Shown piece by piece: positions 1-5,583 of a DNA stretch of 6,468 bases. Position 1 is the stretch's first letter; each line of letters starts with the position of its first letter. The stretch is from CAVPEW01 sp050247895 (GTDB lineage: Bacteria; Actinomycetota; Acidimicrobiia; Acidimicrobiales; VFJN01), in NCBI GenBank assembly GCA_050247895.1, contig JBFWTJ010000221.1, positions 1-6,468 of the forward strand, read 5' to 3'. A program made the translations under genes and the position numbers. The notes below the pieces were generated by a model. That model saw only the letters and a program-made list of their open reading frames with translations. It had not been told where the DNA came from and searched no databases.

Positions 1-888
1 GGTCATCAGGACGCTGGTCATGAGACCGAGCGAGCCGAAGCCCTGGGCCACGGTGTCGGACTGCACGTCACCGTCGTAGTTCTTGCAGGCCCACACGTAG
101 CCGCCCTCCCACTTCATGGCGGCGGCGACCATGTCGTCGATGAGCCGGTGCTCGTAGGTCAGCCCGGCGGCATCGAAATCGGCCTTGAACTCGGCCTCGA
201 ACACCTCGGCGAAGAGGTCCTTGAAGCGCCCGTCGTAGGCCTTCAGGATCGTGTTCTTGGTCGACAGGTAGACGGGGTAGCCACGGTCGAGGCCGTAGCG
301 CAGCGACGCCCGGGCGAAGTCGCGGATCGAGTCGTCGAAGTTGAACATGCCCATGGCCACCCCGCCGCCCGGGTACTTGGCCACCTCGAGCTCGATCGGC
401 TCGCCGCCGTCGTCGGGGACGTAGCTGATGGTGACGGTGCCGGGCCCGGGGACGACGAAGTCGGTGGCCTTGTACTGGTCGCCGTGGGCGTGGCGGCCGA
501 TCACGATCGGCTTCGTCCACCCGGGGACCAGGCGGGGCACGTTCGAGCAGATGATCGGCTCGCGGAAGACGACGCCGCCCAGGATGTTGCGGATCGTGCC
601 GTTGGGCGACCGCCACATCTTCTTCAGGCCGAACTCGGCGACGCGGGCCTCGTCGGGCGTGATCGTGGCGCACTTGACCCCGACGCCGTGCTCCTTGATG
701 GCGTTGGCGGCGTCGATCGTGATCTGGTCCTCGGTCTCGTCCCGCTTCTCGATGCCCAGGTCGTAGTACCTGAGGTCGACGTCGAGGTACGGCAGGATCA
801 GCTTGTCCTTGGTGAACTGCCAGATGATCCGGGTCATCTCGTCGCCGTCGAGCTCGACGACGGGGTTCTCCACCTTGATCTTCGCCAT
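1..888 (-). CDS. icd: NADP-dependent isocitrate dehydrogenase, eukaryote-like homodimeric type (3' end outside window)
   Basis: It oxidatively decarboxylates isocitrate to 2-oxoglutarate with NADP in the cytoplasmic TCA cycle. Reading from the ATG at 888, 296 codons stay open to the window edge; about 110 C-terminal residues of the usual 400-410 are missing. The protein starts MAKIKVENPVVELDGDEMTR and is collinear with human IDH1. Substrate and metal residues are visible: T77, the SPNGTIR loop (S94, R100), R109, R132 in GRHAHGDQY, Y139, K211 in KNT, D251, and D274/D278 in YDGDVQSD. It therefore belongs to the eukaryote-like class (as M. tuberculosis Icd1), not the monomeric actinobacterial class. 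The start is fixed by the family N-terminus. No Shine-Dalgarno precedes it, but a -10-like box lies 8 bases upstream, so the mRNA may be leaderless or nearly so. It is transcribed divergently from the aldehyde dehydrogenase gene. The family assignment is secure. Confidence 0.97.
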   Translation of the reverse strand, partial: MAKIKVENPVVELDGDEMTRIIWQFTKDKLILPYLDVDLRYYDLGIEKRDETEDQITIDAANAIKEHGVGVKCATITPDEARVAEFGLKKMWRSPNGTIRNILGGVVFREPIICSNVPRLVPGWTKPIVIGRHAHGDQYKATDFVVPGPGTVTISYVPDDGGEPIELEVAKYPGGGVAMGMFNFDDSIRDFARASLRYGLDRGYPVYLSTKNTILKAYDGRFKDLFAEVFEAEFKADFDAAGLTYEHRLIDDMVAAAMKWEGGYVWACKNYDGDVQSDTVAQGFGSLGLMTSVLMT

Positions 889-896
889 GTCCGGTC

Positions 897-902
897 ACGC
901 TA
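897..902 (-). promoter_or_regulatory. Candidate -10 box of icd, very close to the start codon
   Basis: On the minus strand TAGCGT fits the actinobacterial TANNNT -10 pattern and is followed by 8 bases and then the icd ATG. Transcription would start at, or 1-2 bases before, the ATG. No purine-rich ribosome site is present, which agrees with leaderless initiation. The -35 side is weak: GTGAAC at 923-928, about 20 bases further up. Confidence 0.4.
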
Positions 903-966
903 GCGGTCGGGCCGAGACCGACGTTCACGAGCCACCGAGGGCGCGCGGCCCGTCGCACCGTGCCGG

Positions 967-972
967 TAGCGT
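967..972 (+). promoter_or_regulatory. Candidate -10 box of the aldehyde dehydrogenase gene
   Basis: TAGCGT matches TANNNT and would give a transcript starting near 979, with a leader of about 40 bases that holds the 12-base tandem repeat and a Shine-Dalgarno. It is the same hexamer as the divergent icd box. I see no convincing -35. If real, it excludes the longer possible GTG start at 960. Confidence 0.25.
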
Positions 973-981
973 CGCCACCGT

Positions 982-1006
982 CCGTGACCGACCGCCGTGA
1001 CCGACC
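982..1006 (+). repeat. Tandem 12-base repeat in the aldehyde dehydrogenase leader
   Basis: CCGTGACCGACC occurs at 982-993 and again at 995-1006, a 13-base period. Its core CGTGACCG also occurs on the opposite strand at 892-899, between the icd -10 box and the icd start. The three copies flank or overlap both candidate transcription start regions, so an operator is possible, but the regulator is unknown and chance in such GC-rich DNA cannot be excluded. Confidence 0.7.
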
Positions 1007-1008
1007 CC

Positions 1009-1015
1009 AGGGGGA
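1009..1015 (+). promoter_or_regulatory. Ribosome binding site that selects the GTG start at 1020
   Basis: AGGGGGA lies 4 bases before the GTG at 1020. This spacing is a little short but usable, and it decides against the in-frame GTG at 960, which has no such site and would add a 20-residue N-terminus unlike the family. Confidence 0.7.
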
Positions 1016-1019
1016 TCCC

Positions 1020-2453
1020 GTGCACCACGACCAGCTCTACGTCGACGGGGCCTGGGTCCGCCCGGCGGGCACCGGCCGGATCGACGTGTTCGACTCGACC
1101 GACGGCACGGTCATGGGGTCGGTGCCCGAGGGCACGCCGGCCGACGTCGACGCGGCCGTGGGGGCTGCGGTGGCGGCGTTCGAGGGATGGGCCGCCACGC
1201 CGGTCGACGAGCGGGCCAAGGCCTGCACCCGGATCGCCGAGGGCCTGGCCGCCCGCCTCGACGAGATCGCCACCGTGGTCACCCGCGAGGTCGGCATGCC
1301 CAAGTGGCTCAGCGGCCTGGTCCAGGTCGGCCTGCCCATCAACTCCTTCAACGCCGCGGCCGAGATCGCCCGCACCTACGAGTACGAGTCCGAGCTCGGC
1401 AACAGCCTGGTGGTCAAGGAGCCCGTCGGCGTCGTGGGCTGCATCACCCCCTGGAACTACCCCCTCCACCAGATCGCGGCCAAGGTCGCCTACGCCCTGG
1501 CCGCCGGCTGCACCGTGGTGCTCAAGCCCAGCGAGGTCGCCCCGCTCGACGCCTTCCTCCTGGCCGAGATCGCCCACGACGCCGGACTGCCCCCCGGCAC
1601 CTTCAACCTCGTCACCGGGACCGGTGCGGTGGTGGGCGACGCCCTGGTCCGCGACCCGCGGGTCGACCTCGTCTCGTTCACCGGCTCGGCCCGGGCCGGG
1701 GCCGAGGTCGCCGCCGCCGCGGCGGCCAACATCACCCGGGTCACCCTCGAGCTCGGCGGCAAGTCGGCCAACCTCCTGCTCGACGACCTCGACGACGCCG
1801 GGTTCGAGGCAGCGGTGCGCGACGGGGTCCAGAAGTGCTACCTGAACTCCGGCCAGACCTGCACCGCGCTGACCCGGATGCTGGTGCCCCGCAGCCGCCT
1901 GGCCGACGCCGAGCGGATCGCGGCCGACCACGTGCAGGCCCGGTTCCGCCCGTCGGACCCCTTCGCCGAGCGGGCCACGCTCGGCCCCCTGGCCAGCCGG
2001 GCCCAGGTCGAGCGGGTGCGCGACTACGTCCGCCGGGGGATCGAGGAGGGGGCCAAGCTCGTCGTCGGCGGCGCCGAACCGCCCGCCGACGAGTCCCTGG
2101 CCGGCGGCTACTACGTCGAGCCCACCGTGTTCTCCGAGGTCCGCAACGACATGGTGATCGCCCGGGAGGAGATCTTCGGCCCGGTCCTGGCCATCCTGGC
2201 CTACGACACCGTCGAGGACGCCGTGGCCGTCGCCAACGACTCGCCCTACGGCCTCGCCGGCGGCGTCTGGTCCGCCGACGCCGAGCGGGCCAAGGAGGTG
2301 GCCCGGCGCCTGCGCACCGGCCAGGTCGAGATCAACGGCGGGGCCTTCAACCCGCTCGCGCCCTTCGGCGGGTACAAGCGGTCGGGCTACGGGCGCGAGT
2401 ACGGCGTCGCCGGGTTCGAGGAGTTCCTCCAGACCAAGTCGCTCCAGCTCTGA
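1020..2453 (+). CDS. NAD(P)-dependent aldehyde dehydrogenase, ALDH superfamily, substrate unknown
   Basis: It oxidises an aldehyde to the carboxylic acid using NAD or NADP in the cytoplasm. With the GTG start the protein has 477 residues, normal for the family, and begins HHDQLYVDGAWV, a typical ALDH N-terminus. Visible motifs are PWNY with oxyanion Asn146, SFTGS with coenzyme-loop Gly222, LELGGKS with general base Glu244, GQTC with nucleophile Cys281, EEIFGPV with Glu384, and the C-terminal PFGGYKRSG. All catalytic residues are present, so it should be active. The Glu-to-Cys distance is 37 residues, slightly longer than in the best-known members. Substrate cannot be read from sequence. mdh follows 42 bases downstream on the same strand but has its own likely promoter, so co-transcription is possible but not required. 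It is transcribed divergently from icd. Confidence 0.95.
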   Translation: MHHDQLYVDGAWVRPAGTGRIDVFDSTDGTVMGSVPEGTPADVDAAVGAAVAAFEGWAATPVDERAKACTRIAEGLAARLDEIATVVTREVGMPKWLSGLVQVGLPINSFNAAAEIARTYEYESELGNSLVVKEPVGVVGCITPWNYPLHQIAAKVAYALAAGCTVVLKPSEVAPLDAFLLAEIAHDAGLPPGTFNLVTGTGAVVGDALVRDPRVDLVSFTGSARAGAEVAAAAAANITRVTLELGGKSANLLLDDLDDAGFEAAVRDGVQKCYLNSGQTCTALTRMLVPRSRLADAERIAADHVQARFRPSDPFAERATLGPLASRAQVERVRDYVRRGIEEGAKLVVGGAEPPADESLAGGYYVEPTVFSEVRNDMVIAREEIFGPVLAILAYDTVEDAVAVANDSPYGLAGGVWSADAERAKEVARRLRTGQVEINGGAFNPLAPFGGYKRSGYGREYGVAGFEEFLQTKSLQL

Positions 2454-2459
2454 GCGGCT

Positions 2460-2489
2460 TTGTCGGCACGGGCGCCGCGGCCCTAGGTT
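2460..2489 (+). promoter_or_regulatory. Candidate mdh promoter giving a leaderless transcript
   Basis: A -35-like TTGTCG (2460-2465) is followed after 18 bases by TAGGTT (2484-2489, pattern TANNNT). Six bases later comes the A of the mdh ATG. A start 7 bases after the -10 box would put the mRNA 5' end on the start codon itself. The only Shine-Dalgarno-like sequence is AGG, which lies inside the -10 box. The geometry matches leaderless actinobacterial genes. Confidence 0.6.
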
Positions 2490-2495
2490 TCGTCC

Positions 2496-3494
2496 ATGGC
2501 TGACTCGAAGGCTCCCGTCCGCGTCGCCGTCACCGGTGCTGCCGGCCAGATCGGCTACTCGCTGCTCTTCCGCATCGCCTCCGGTTCGATGCTCGGCCCC
2601 GACCAGCCGGTGGTCCTCCAGCTCCTGGAGATCACCCCTGCGCTGGGCGCGCTCGACGGCGTGGCCATGGAGCTCGAGGACTGCGCGTTCCCGCTCCTCG
2701 ACGGCATCGTCAAGACCGACGACGCCGACGTGGCCTTCGGCGACGCCGACGTGGCCCTGCTCGTGGGCGCCATGCCCCGCAAGGACGGCATGGAGCGGGC
2801 CGACCTCCTGTCGGCCAACGGCGGGATCTTCAAGCCCCAGGGCGAGGCGCTCTCGCGCAGCGCCAAGCGGGACGTGAAGGTCCTGGTGGTCGGCAACCCG
2901 GCCAACACCAACGCCCTGATCGCCCAGAGCAACGCCAAGGACCTCGACCCGGGCCGCTTCACCGCCATGACCCGGCTCGACCACAACCGGGCCATCGCCC
3001 AGCTCGCCACCAAGGCCGGCGTGCACGGCAACTCGGTCACCCGGATGACCATCTGGGGCAACCACTCGGCGACCCAGTACCCCGACGTGTTCCACGCCGA
3101 GGTCGACGGTCGGCCGGCCTTCGAGGCCGTCGGGCGCGACCAGGCCTGGCTCGAGGGCGACTTCATCCCCACCGTGCAGCAGCGGGGCGCCGCGGTGATC
3201 AAGGCCCGCGGCCTCTCCTCGGCCGCATCGGCCGCCAACGCGGCGGTCGACCACGTCCGGAGCTGGTCGCTGGGCACCGCCGAGGACGACTGGGTCTCCA
3301 TGGCGATCGTCAGCGACGGGAGCTACGGCGTTCCCGAGGGCCTCATCTCGTCGTTCCCGGTGACCTGCCGTGACGGCGCCTACGAGATCGTGCAGGGCCT
3401 CGACGTCGACGAGTTCAGCCGGGCCCGCATCGACGCCAGCGTGGCCGAGCTGGCCGCCGAGCGCGACGCGGTGCGCGACCTCGGCCTGGTCTGA
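2496..3494 (+). CDS. mdh: Malate dehydrogenase, NAD-dependent
   Basis: It interconverts malate and oxaloacetate in the TCA cycle in the cytoplasm. The 332-residue protein belongs to the Thermus/cytosolic-eukaryote type of the LDH/MDH superfamily. The Rossmann motif GAAGQIG is at 14-20. Glu45 in LEITPAL ends the second strand at the position that sets NAD preference in Thermus flavus MDH. The mobile loop MPRKDGMER (93-101) carries Arg95 and Arg101. GNPANTN is at 133-139, TRLDHNRA holds catalytic Asp162 and substrate-binding Arg165, and WGNHS has catalytic His190. Length and motifs are complete. The ATG start is set by the family N-terminus and by the -10 box six bases upstream. It lies 42 bases after the aldehyde dehydrogenase gene and converges with the glycosylase gene, 3 bases separating the stop codons, with no room for a separate terminator. 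Confidence 0.97.
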   Translation: MADSKAPVRVAVTGAAGQIGYSLLFRIASGSMLGPDQPVVLQLLEITPALGALDGVAMELEDCAFPLLDGIVKTDDADVAFGDADVALLVGAMPRKDGMERADLLSANGGIFKPQGEALSRSAKRDVKVLVVGNPANTNALIAQSNAKDLDPGRFTAMTRLDHNRAIAQLATKAGVHGNSVTRMTIWGNHSATQYPDVFHAEVDGRPAFEAVGRDQAWLEGDFIPTVQQRGAAVIKARGLSSAASAANAAVDHVRSWSLGTAEDDWVSMAIVSDGSYGVPEGLISSFPVTCRDGAYEIVQGLDVDEFSRARIDASVAELAAERDAVRDLGLV

Positions 3495-3497
3495 CCC

Positions 3498-4334
3498 CTA
3501 CTTGAGGAACCTCGAGGTCGTGTTGTCGGCCAGGACCTTGCCCCCGGTCTGGCAGGTCGGGCAGTAGGCCACGGTGTAGGTCCGGTACTCGACGGACCGG
3601 ATCGCGTCGCCGCAACGGGGGCACGGCTCGCCGACCCGGTGGTGGACGGCGCCGGGTCGGTCGGCCGAGGCGCTCATCGCGCTCAGGGTCCGCTCGTGGG
3701 CCAGGCCCTCGGCGATGCAGGCGCCGATGGCCTCGTGGAGCCGCTCGACCTCGGCCCGATCGAGGCGGGCCGTGTTGGCGAACGGCGACAGCCGGGCCCG
3801 GTGGCAGACCTCGTTGGCCAGCCGCCGGCCCAGGCCGGCCAGGGCGCGCTGGTCGCGCAGGAAGCCGTGCAGGCGCCCGCTGTTGGCCGCCAGCAGCCCG
3901 GCCAGGGCGTCGACGTCGAGCGTGTCGGCGTCTGGCCCGAGGCGGTCGAGGGGATCCTGGCCCTCGGGGTCGCCGGCGAGCACCCAGACGCCCGCCTTGC
4001 GCTCGGTGCCGGCCTCGGTGAGCAGCAGGGCCCGGCCGTCGGTGAAGCGCCACCGGGCCTGGCCGAACCGGGGCTTGGGCGCCTGCTTCTCGTCGGGCTT
4101 CAGGCGCCCGCCCTGCATCAGGTGGACCACGAAGGTGATCCCGTCGAAGTCGGCCAGCAGGTACTTGCCCCGTCGCCGCATCCCGCCCAGTGCCCGGCCG
4201 TAGGCCGCGTCGGGCGGTGGGTCGAAGGTCTTGAGCGCGGTGAAGGCCAGCGGCCGGAAGCCCTCCAGGACCGCACCGCCGAACTCCGCTTCGAGCCGTT
4301 CGACGTGCGCCTGGATCTCGGGTAGCTCGGGCAC
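3498..4334 (-). CDS. Fpg/Nei-family DNA glycosylase/AP lyase (actinobacterial subfamily)
   Basis: A base-excision repair enzyme expected to remove damaged bases and cut the strand by beta/delta elimination. The 278-residue protein begins MPELPEI: Pro2 (N-terminal after Met removal) and Glu3 are the catalytic pair. Lys57 (RRRGKYLL) matches the conserved Fpg/Nei lysine. The helix-two-turn-helix region at about 165-185 contains Asn174, and the zinc finger is C238-x2-C241-x16-C258-x2-C261 with Arg251 in its hairpin. LKTFDPP near 34-40, LTEAGT at 105-110 and the tail GGKVLADNTTSRFLK resemble the actinobacterial Fpg/Nei subfamily as I remember it. The usual Fpg HLGMSG is HLMQGG (71-76), and I cannot find the DPRRFG-type loop, so lesion range is uncertain. 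GTG start, with a strong Shine-Dalgarno inside the upstream SCP2-like gene 3 bases away, so translation is probably coupled. Confidence 0.93.
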   Translation of the reverse strand: MPELPEIQAHVERLEAEFGGAVLEGFRPLAFTALKTFDPPPDAAYGRALGGMRRRGKYLLADFDGITFVVHLMQGGRLKPDEKQAPKPRFGQARWRFTDGRALLLTEAGTERKAGVWVLAGDPEGQDPLDRLGPDADTLDVDALAGLLAANSGRLHGFLRDQRALAGLGRRLANEVCHRARLSPFANTARLDRAEVERLHEAIGACIAEGLAHERTLSAMSASADRPGAVHHRVGEPCPRCGDAIRSVEYRTYTVAYCPTCQTGGKVLADNTTSRFLK

Positions 4335-4337
4335 GGT

Positions 4338-4844
4338 TCAGCTCCTCGCCCCACCCGGGCCCCGGAACGAGCCGACCAGCGCGGCCAGGGTCCGGGCGTC
4401 GCCCGTGAGCCGACCGAGGTCGCCGCCGAGGCGGATCCGCCCGGCCATGAAGGCCGCCTGGGCCGACAGGGTGCCGGCCTGGACCGCCGCGGCCGTGGCC
4501 CGGTCCTGGGTGAAGGTGACGTCCGCGTCGGCGGCACGACCCGGCCGCACGGTCACGCCCTCGCGGTCGATCCGGATGACGTAGGCCACCTCGCCGGTGC
4601 TGCTGCCGTCGCCGTTGCCCCTGCTGCCCTCGGTGGCGGGCGGACCTGCGTCGGGCAGGTGCCCGTCGCCCCCGCGGTCGAACGGGCTCGGGCCGTCGAG
4701 GGACCGGGCACGCCCGTCGGTGACGACCTGCTGGAGGACCAGCGGCCGATCCTCGGCGCGGATCCCGGCCGAGCGCGCCGCGGCCTCCAGGGCCGCCAGC
4801 CACTCGTCGGAGAACATCTCGGGCACCGGTCGCGAGTCTCGCAC
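4338..4844 (-). CDS. SCP2-like sterol/lipid-binding domain protein with a hydrophilic insertion
   Basis: Probably a small cytoplasmic lipid- or hydrophobic-ligand-binding protein; the ligand is unknown. The 168-residue product opens with FSDEWLAALEAA (11-22), then a strand-like VLQQVVTDG. The core SCP2 pattern is in the second half: EVAYVIRIDREGVTV (85-99), ADADVTFTQDRATAAAV (105-121) and FMAGRIRLGGDLGRL (132-146), which is characteristic of actinobacterial SCP2 proteins. Between them, residues about 48-83 are a Gly/Asp/Ser/Pro-rich stretch where relatives usually have a short loop. The GTG start at 4844 has only a weak CGGGG nearby; GTG 4826 and ATG 4817 are alternatives. It is followed 3 bases later by the glycosylase gene. 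No catalytic residues are expected. The domain call is firm; the exact start is not. Confidence 0.85.
   Translation of the reverse strand: MRDSRPVPEMFSDEWLAALEAAARSAGIRAEDRPLVLQQVVTDGRARSLDGPSPFDRGGDGHLPDAGPPATEGSRGNGDGSSTGEVAYVIRIDREGVTVRPGRAADADVTFTQDRATAAAVQAGTLSAQAAFMAGRIRLGGDLGRLTGDARTLAALVGSFRGPGGARS
4342..4347 (-). promoter_or_regulatory. Glycosylase ribosome binding site within the SCP2-like gene
   Basis: On the minus strand GAGGAG ends 7 bases before the GTG at 4334, an ideal spacing, and lies in the last codons of the SCP2-like gene. This fixes the glycosylase start and implies one transcript with coupled translation. Confidence 0.8.
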
Positions 4845-4931
4845 GGCCCCGCGACGACGCCTCCCGGGTGTCGACGTGGTCCCCGCCGGACGACCGCGGC
4901 GACCGAGGCTGGGCCGTTGGCCGGGTGGCCT

Positions 4932-4960
4932 GCCGGCACGCGCGTCGCGCCGAGGCCGGC
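4932..4960 (-). terminator. Possible GC-only hairpin after the SnoaL-like gene
   Basis: The 147-base gap 4845-4991 shows no recognisable promoter or gene. It holds paired arms GCCGGC (4932-4937 and 4955-4960) around an inner GCGC-3-GCGC stem (4940-4950), starting about 31 bases past the SnoaL stop codon. There is no U-tract, so it could be a weak actinobacterial-type terminator, a processing or attenuation hairpin, or chance pairing in GC-rich DNA. Confidence 0.25.
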
Positions 4961-4991
4961 CGGAGGACGCCGGGCGCTCCGGGGTCGGCTG

Positions 4992-5510
4992 CTACCGGGT
5001 GGCCAGCGGGCGCTGGTAGATGGCGTCGGACCGGTCGCGGCGGCCACGCACCATCTCGTCGTGGACCGGCGACGGGGTCAGCTGCTGCTCGCGCTGGTCG
5101 CGCATGTCCAGCACGCAGACCCGGTGCGCGATGCGCCACTCGCCGTCCCGCTTCTCGAAGCGGTCGACGTAGCGGCCGTACATCTCGGTCAGCAGCTGGC
5201 GCCCGTCGGGCTCCGGCTTCCGCAGGGTGCGGCCCACGAAGTACGACTCGCAGTGGGCCTCGTCGCCTTCGACCTCGATGATCGACGTGCCCAGGGTGTG
5301 CTGGTTGGCCTCGGCCCGGGACATGACGTCGGCGGCGTACTCGATCAGCCCCTCGATGCCACCCTTGTAGGCCCCGTGGTCGTCGTAGGCGTCGGGCCAG
5401 TAGACGGCGCGCACCAGGTCCCAGTCCTGGCGGTCGAAGGCCCGGCAGTAGAGGTTTAACAGGTGGCGGATCGCCTCCCGGTCGTGCAGGTCACCCAGCG
5501 GATCGCCCAT
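4992..5510 (-). CDS. SnoaL-like (NTF2-fold) protein, possible dehydratase/isomerase
   Basis: An alpha/beta-cone protein of 172 residues of the SnoaL_4 type. Members include dehydratases, isomerases and non-catalytic binders; its substrate is unknown. Diagnostic features are the N-terminal helix DREAIRHLLNLYCRAFDRQD (10-29), WPDAYDDHG (38-46), NQHTLG (69-74), TEMYGRYVDRFEKRDGEWRI (108-127) and AHRV. Tyr21, Asp26 and His71 fall in a Tyr-x4-Asp...His arrangement like the Tyr30/Asp35/His83 catalytic set of BaiE bile-acid 7-alpha-dehydratase, so a lyase-type active site is plausible. ATG start at 5510 with GGGGGG 7 bases upstream. Codon 18 is TTA (5457-5459), the only one I noticed in the window's genes. 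The C-terminal tail after about residue 140 is polar and likely flexible. It lies 73 bases after the LLM oxidoreductase gene, on the same strand. Confidence 0.88.
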   Translation of the reverse strand: MGDPLGDLHDREAIRHLLNLYCRAFDRQDWDLVRAVYWPDAYDDHGAYKGGIEGLIEYAADVMSRAEANQHTLGTSIIEVEGDEAHCESYFVGRTLRKPEPDGRQLLTEMYGRYVDRFEKRDGEWRIAHRVCVLDMRDQREQQLTPSPVHDEMVRGRRDRSDAIYQRPLATR

Positions 5511-5517
5511 CGTCCAT

Positions 5518-5523
5518 CCCCCC
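5518..5523 (-). promoter_or_regulatory. Ribosome binding site of the SnoaL-like gene
   Basis: On the minus strand GGGGGG ends 7 bases before the ATG at 5510. An ATG immediately after it (5517-5515) is out of frame and opens only an 8-codon reading frame, so 5510 is the better start. Confidence 0.5.
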
Positions 5524-5548
5524 GTCGAACCGACGTCTCAGCATCGGG

Positions 5549-5554
5549 ATCGTA
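5549..5554 (-). promoter_or_regulatory. Candidate -10 box of the SnoaL-like gene
   Basis: TACGAT matches TANNNT in the 73-base gap 5511-5583 and would give a leader of roughly 32 bases containing the ribosome site. No good -35 is at the right spacing; a TTGACG at 5562-5567 is only 7 bases away. The gap also holds a direct repeat GTCGAACCG (5524-5532 and 5575-5583). Readthrough from the LLM gene is an alternative. Confidence 0.25.
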
Positions 5555-5583
5555 CGCTCAACGTCAAGCGGTCGGTCGAACCG

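Noticed and set aside
148..903. A plus-strand 251-codon frame opposite icd
   Set aside because: Low-complexity Val/Gly/Asp/Leu composition, the antisense shadow of icd codons.
68..958. A 296-codon minus-strand frame overlapping icd
   Set aside because: It is a shifted frame of icd, Arg/Pro-rich and without a recognisable domain; the real icd frame is open to the window edge with all family motifs.
960..1019. A 20-residue N-terminal extension of the aldehyde dehydrogenase from a GTG at 960
   Set aside because: It has no ribosome site, does not resemble ALDH N-termini and would lie upstream of the candidate -10 box; the GTG at 1020 has AGGGGGA before it.
900..3254. A 784-codon open frame on the minus strand opposite the aldehyde dehydrogenase and mdh genes
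   Set aside because: Its product is Gly/Val/Asp/His/Arg-rich without any domain, spans two well-identified genes on the other strand, and is the usual antisense shadow of GC-rich codon use.
3415..5139. A 574-codon minus-strand frame across the glycosylase and SCP2-like genes
   Set aside because: Arg/Pro/Gly-rich shifted frame running through three genes with clear family motifs in another frame.
4659..5459. A plus-strand 266-codon frame opposite the SCP2-like and SnoaL-like genes
   Set aside because: Shadow frame with Val/Gly/Leu/Asp bias and no domain; the minus-strand genes explain the region.
5491..5517. An 8-codon reading frame (ATG at 5517) overlapping the SnoaL start, as a possible regulatory leader peptide
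   Set aside because: The ATG touches the G-tract without spacing for ribosome binding and the peptide has no attenuation-like codons; most likely chance.
5573..5583. CGGT-CGA-ACCG as an operator or terminator after the LLM gene
   Set aside because: Arms of only 4 bases in GC-rich DNA with no U-tract; too little to support a site.
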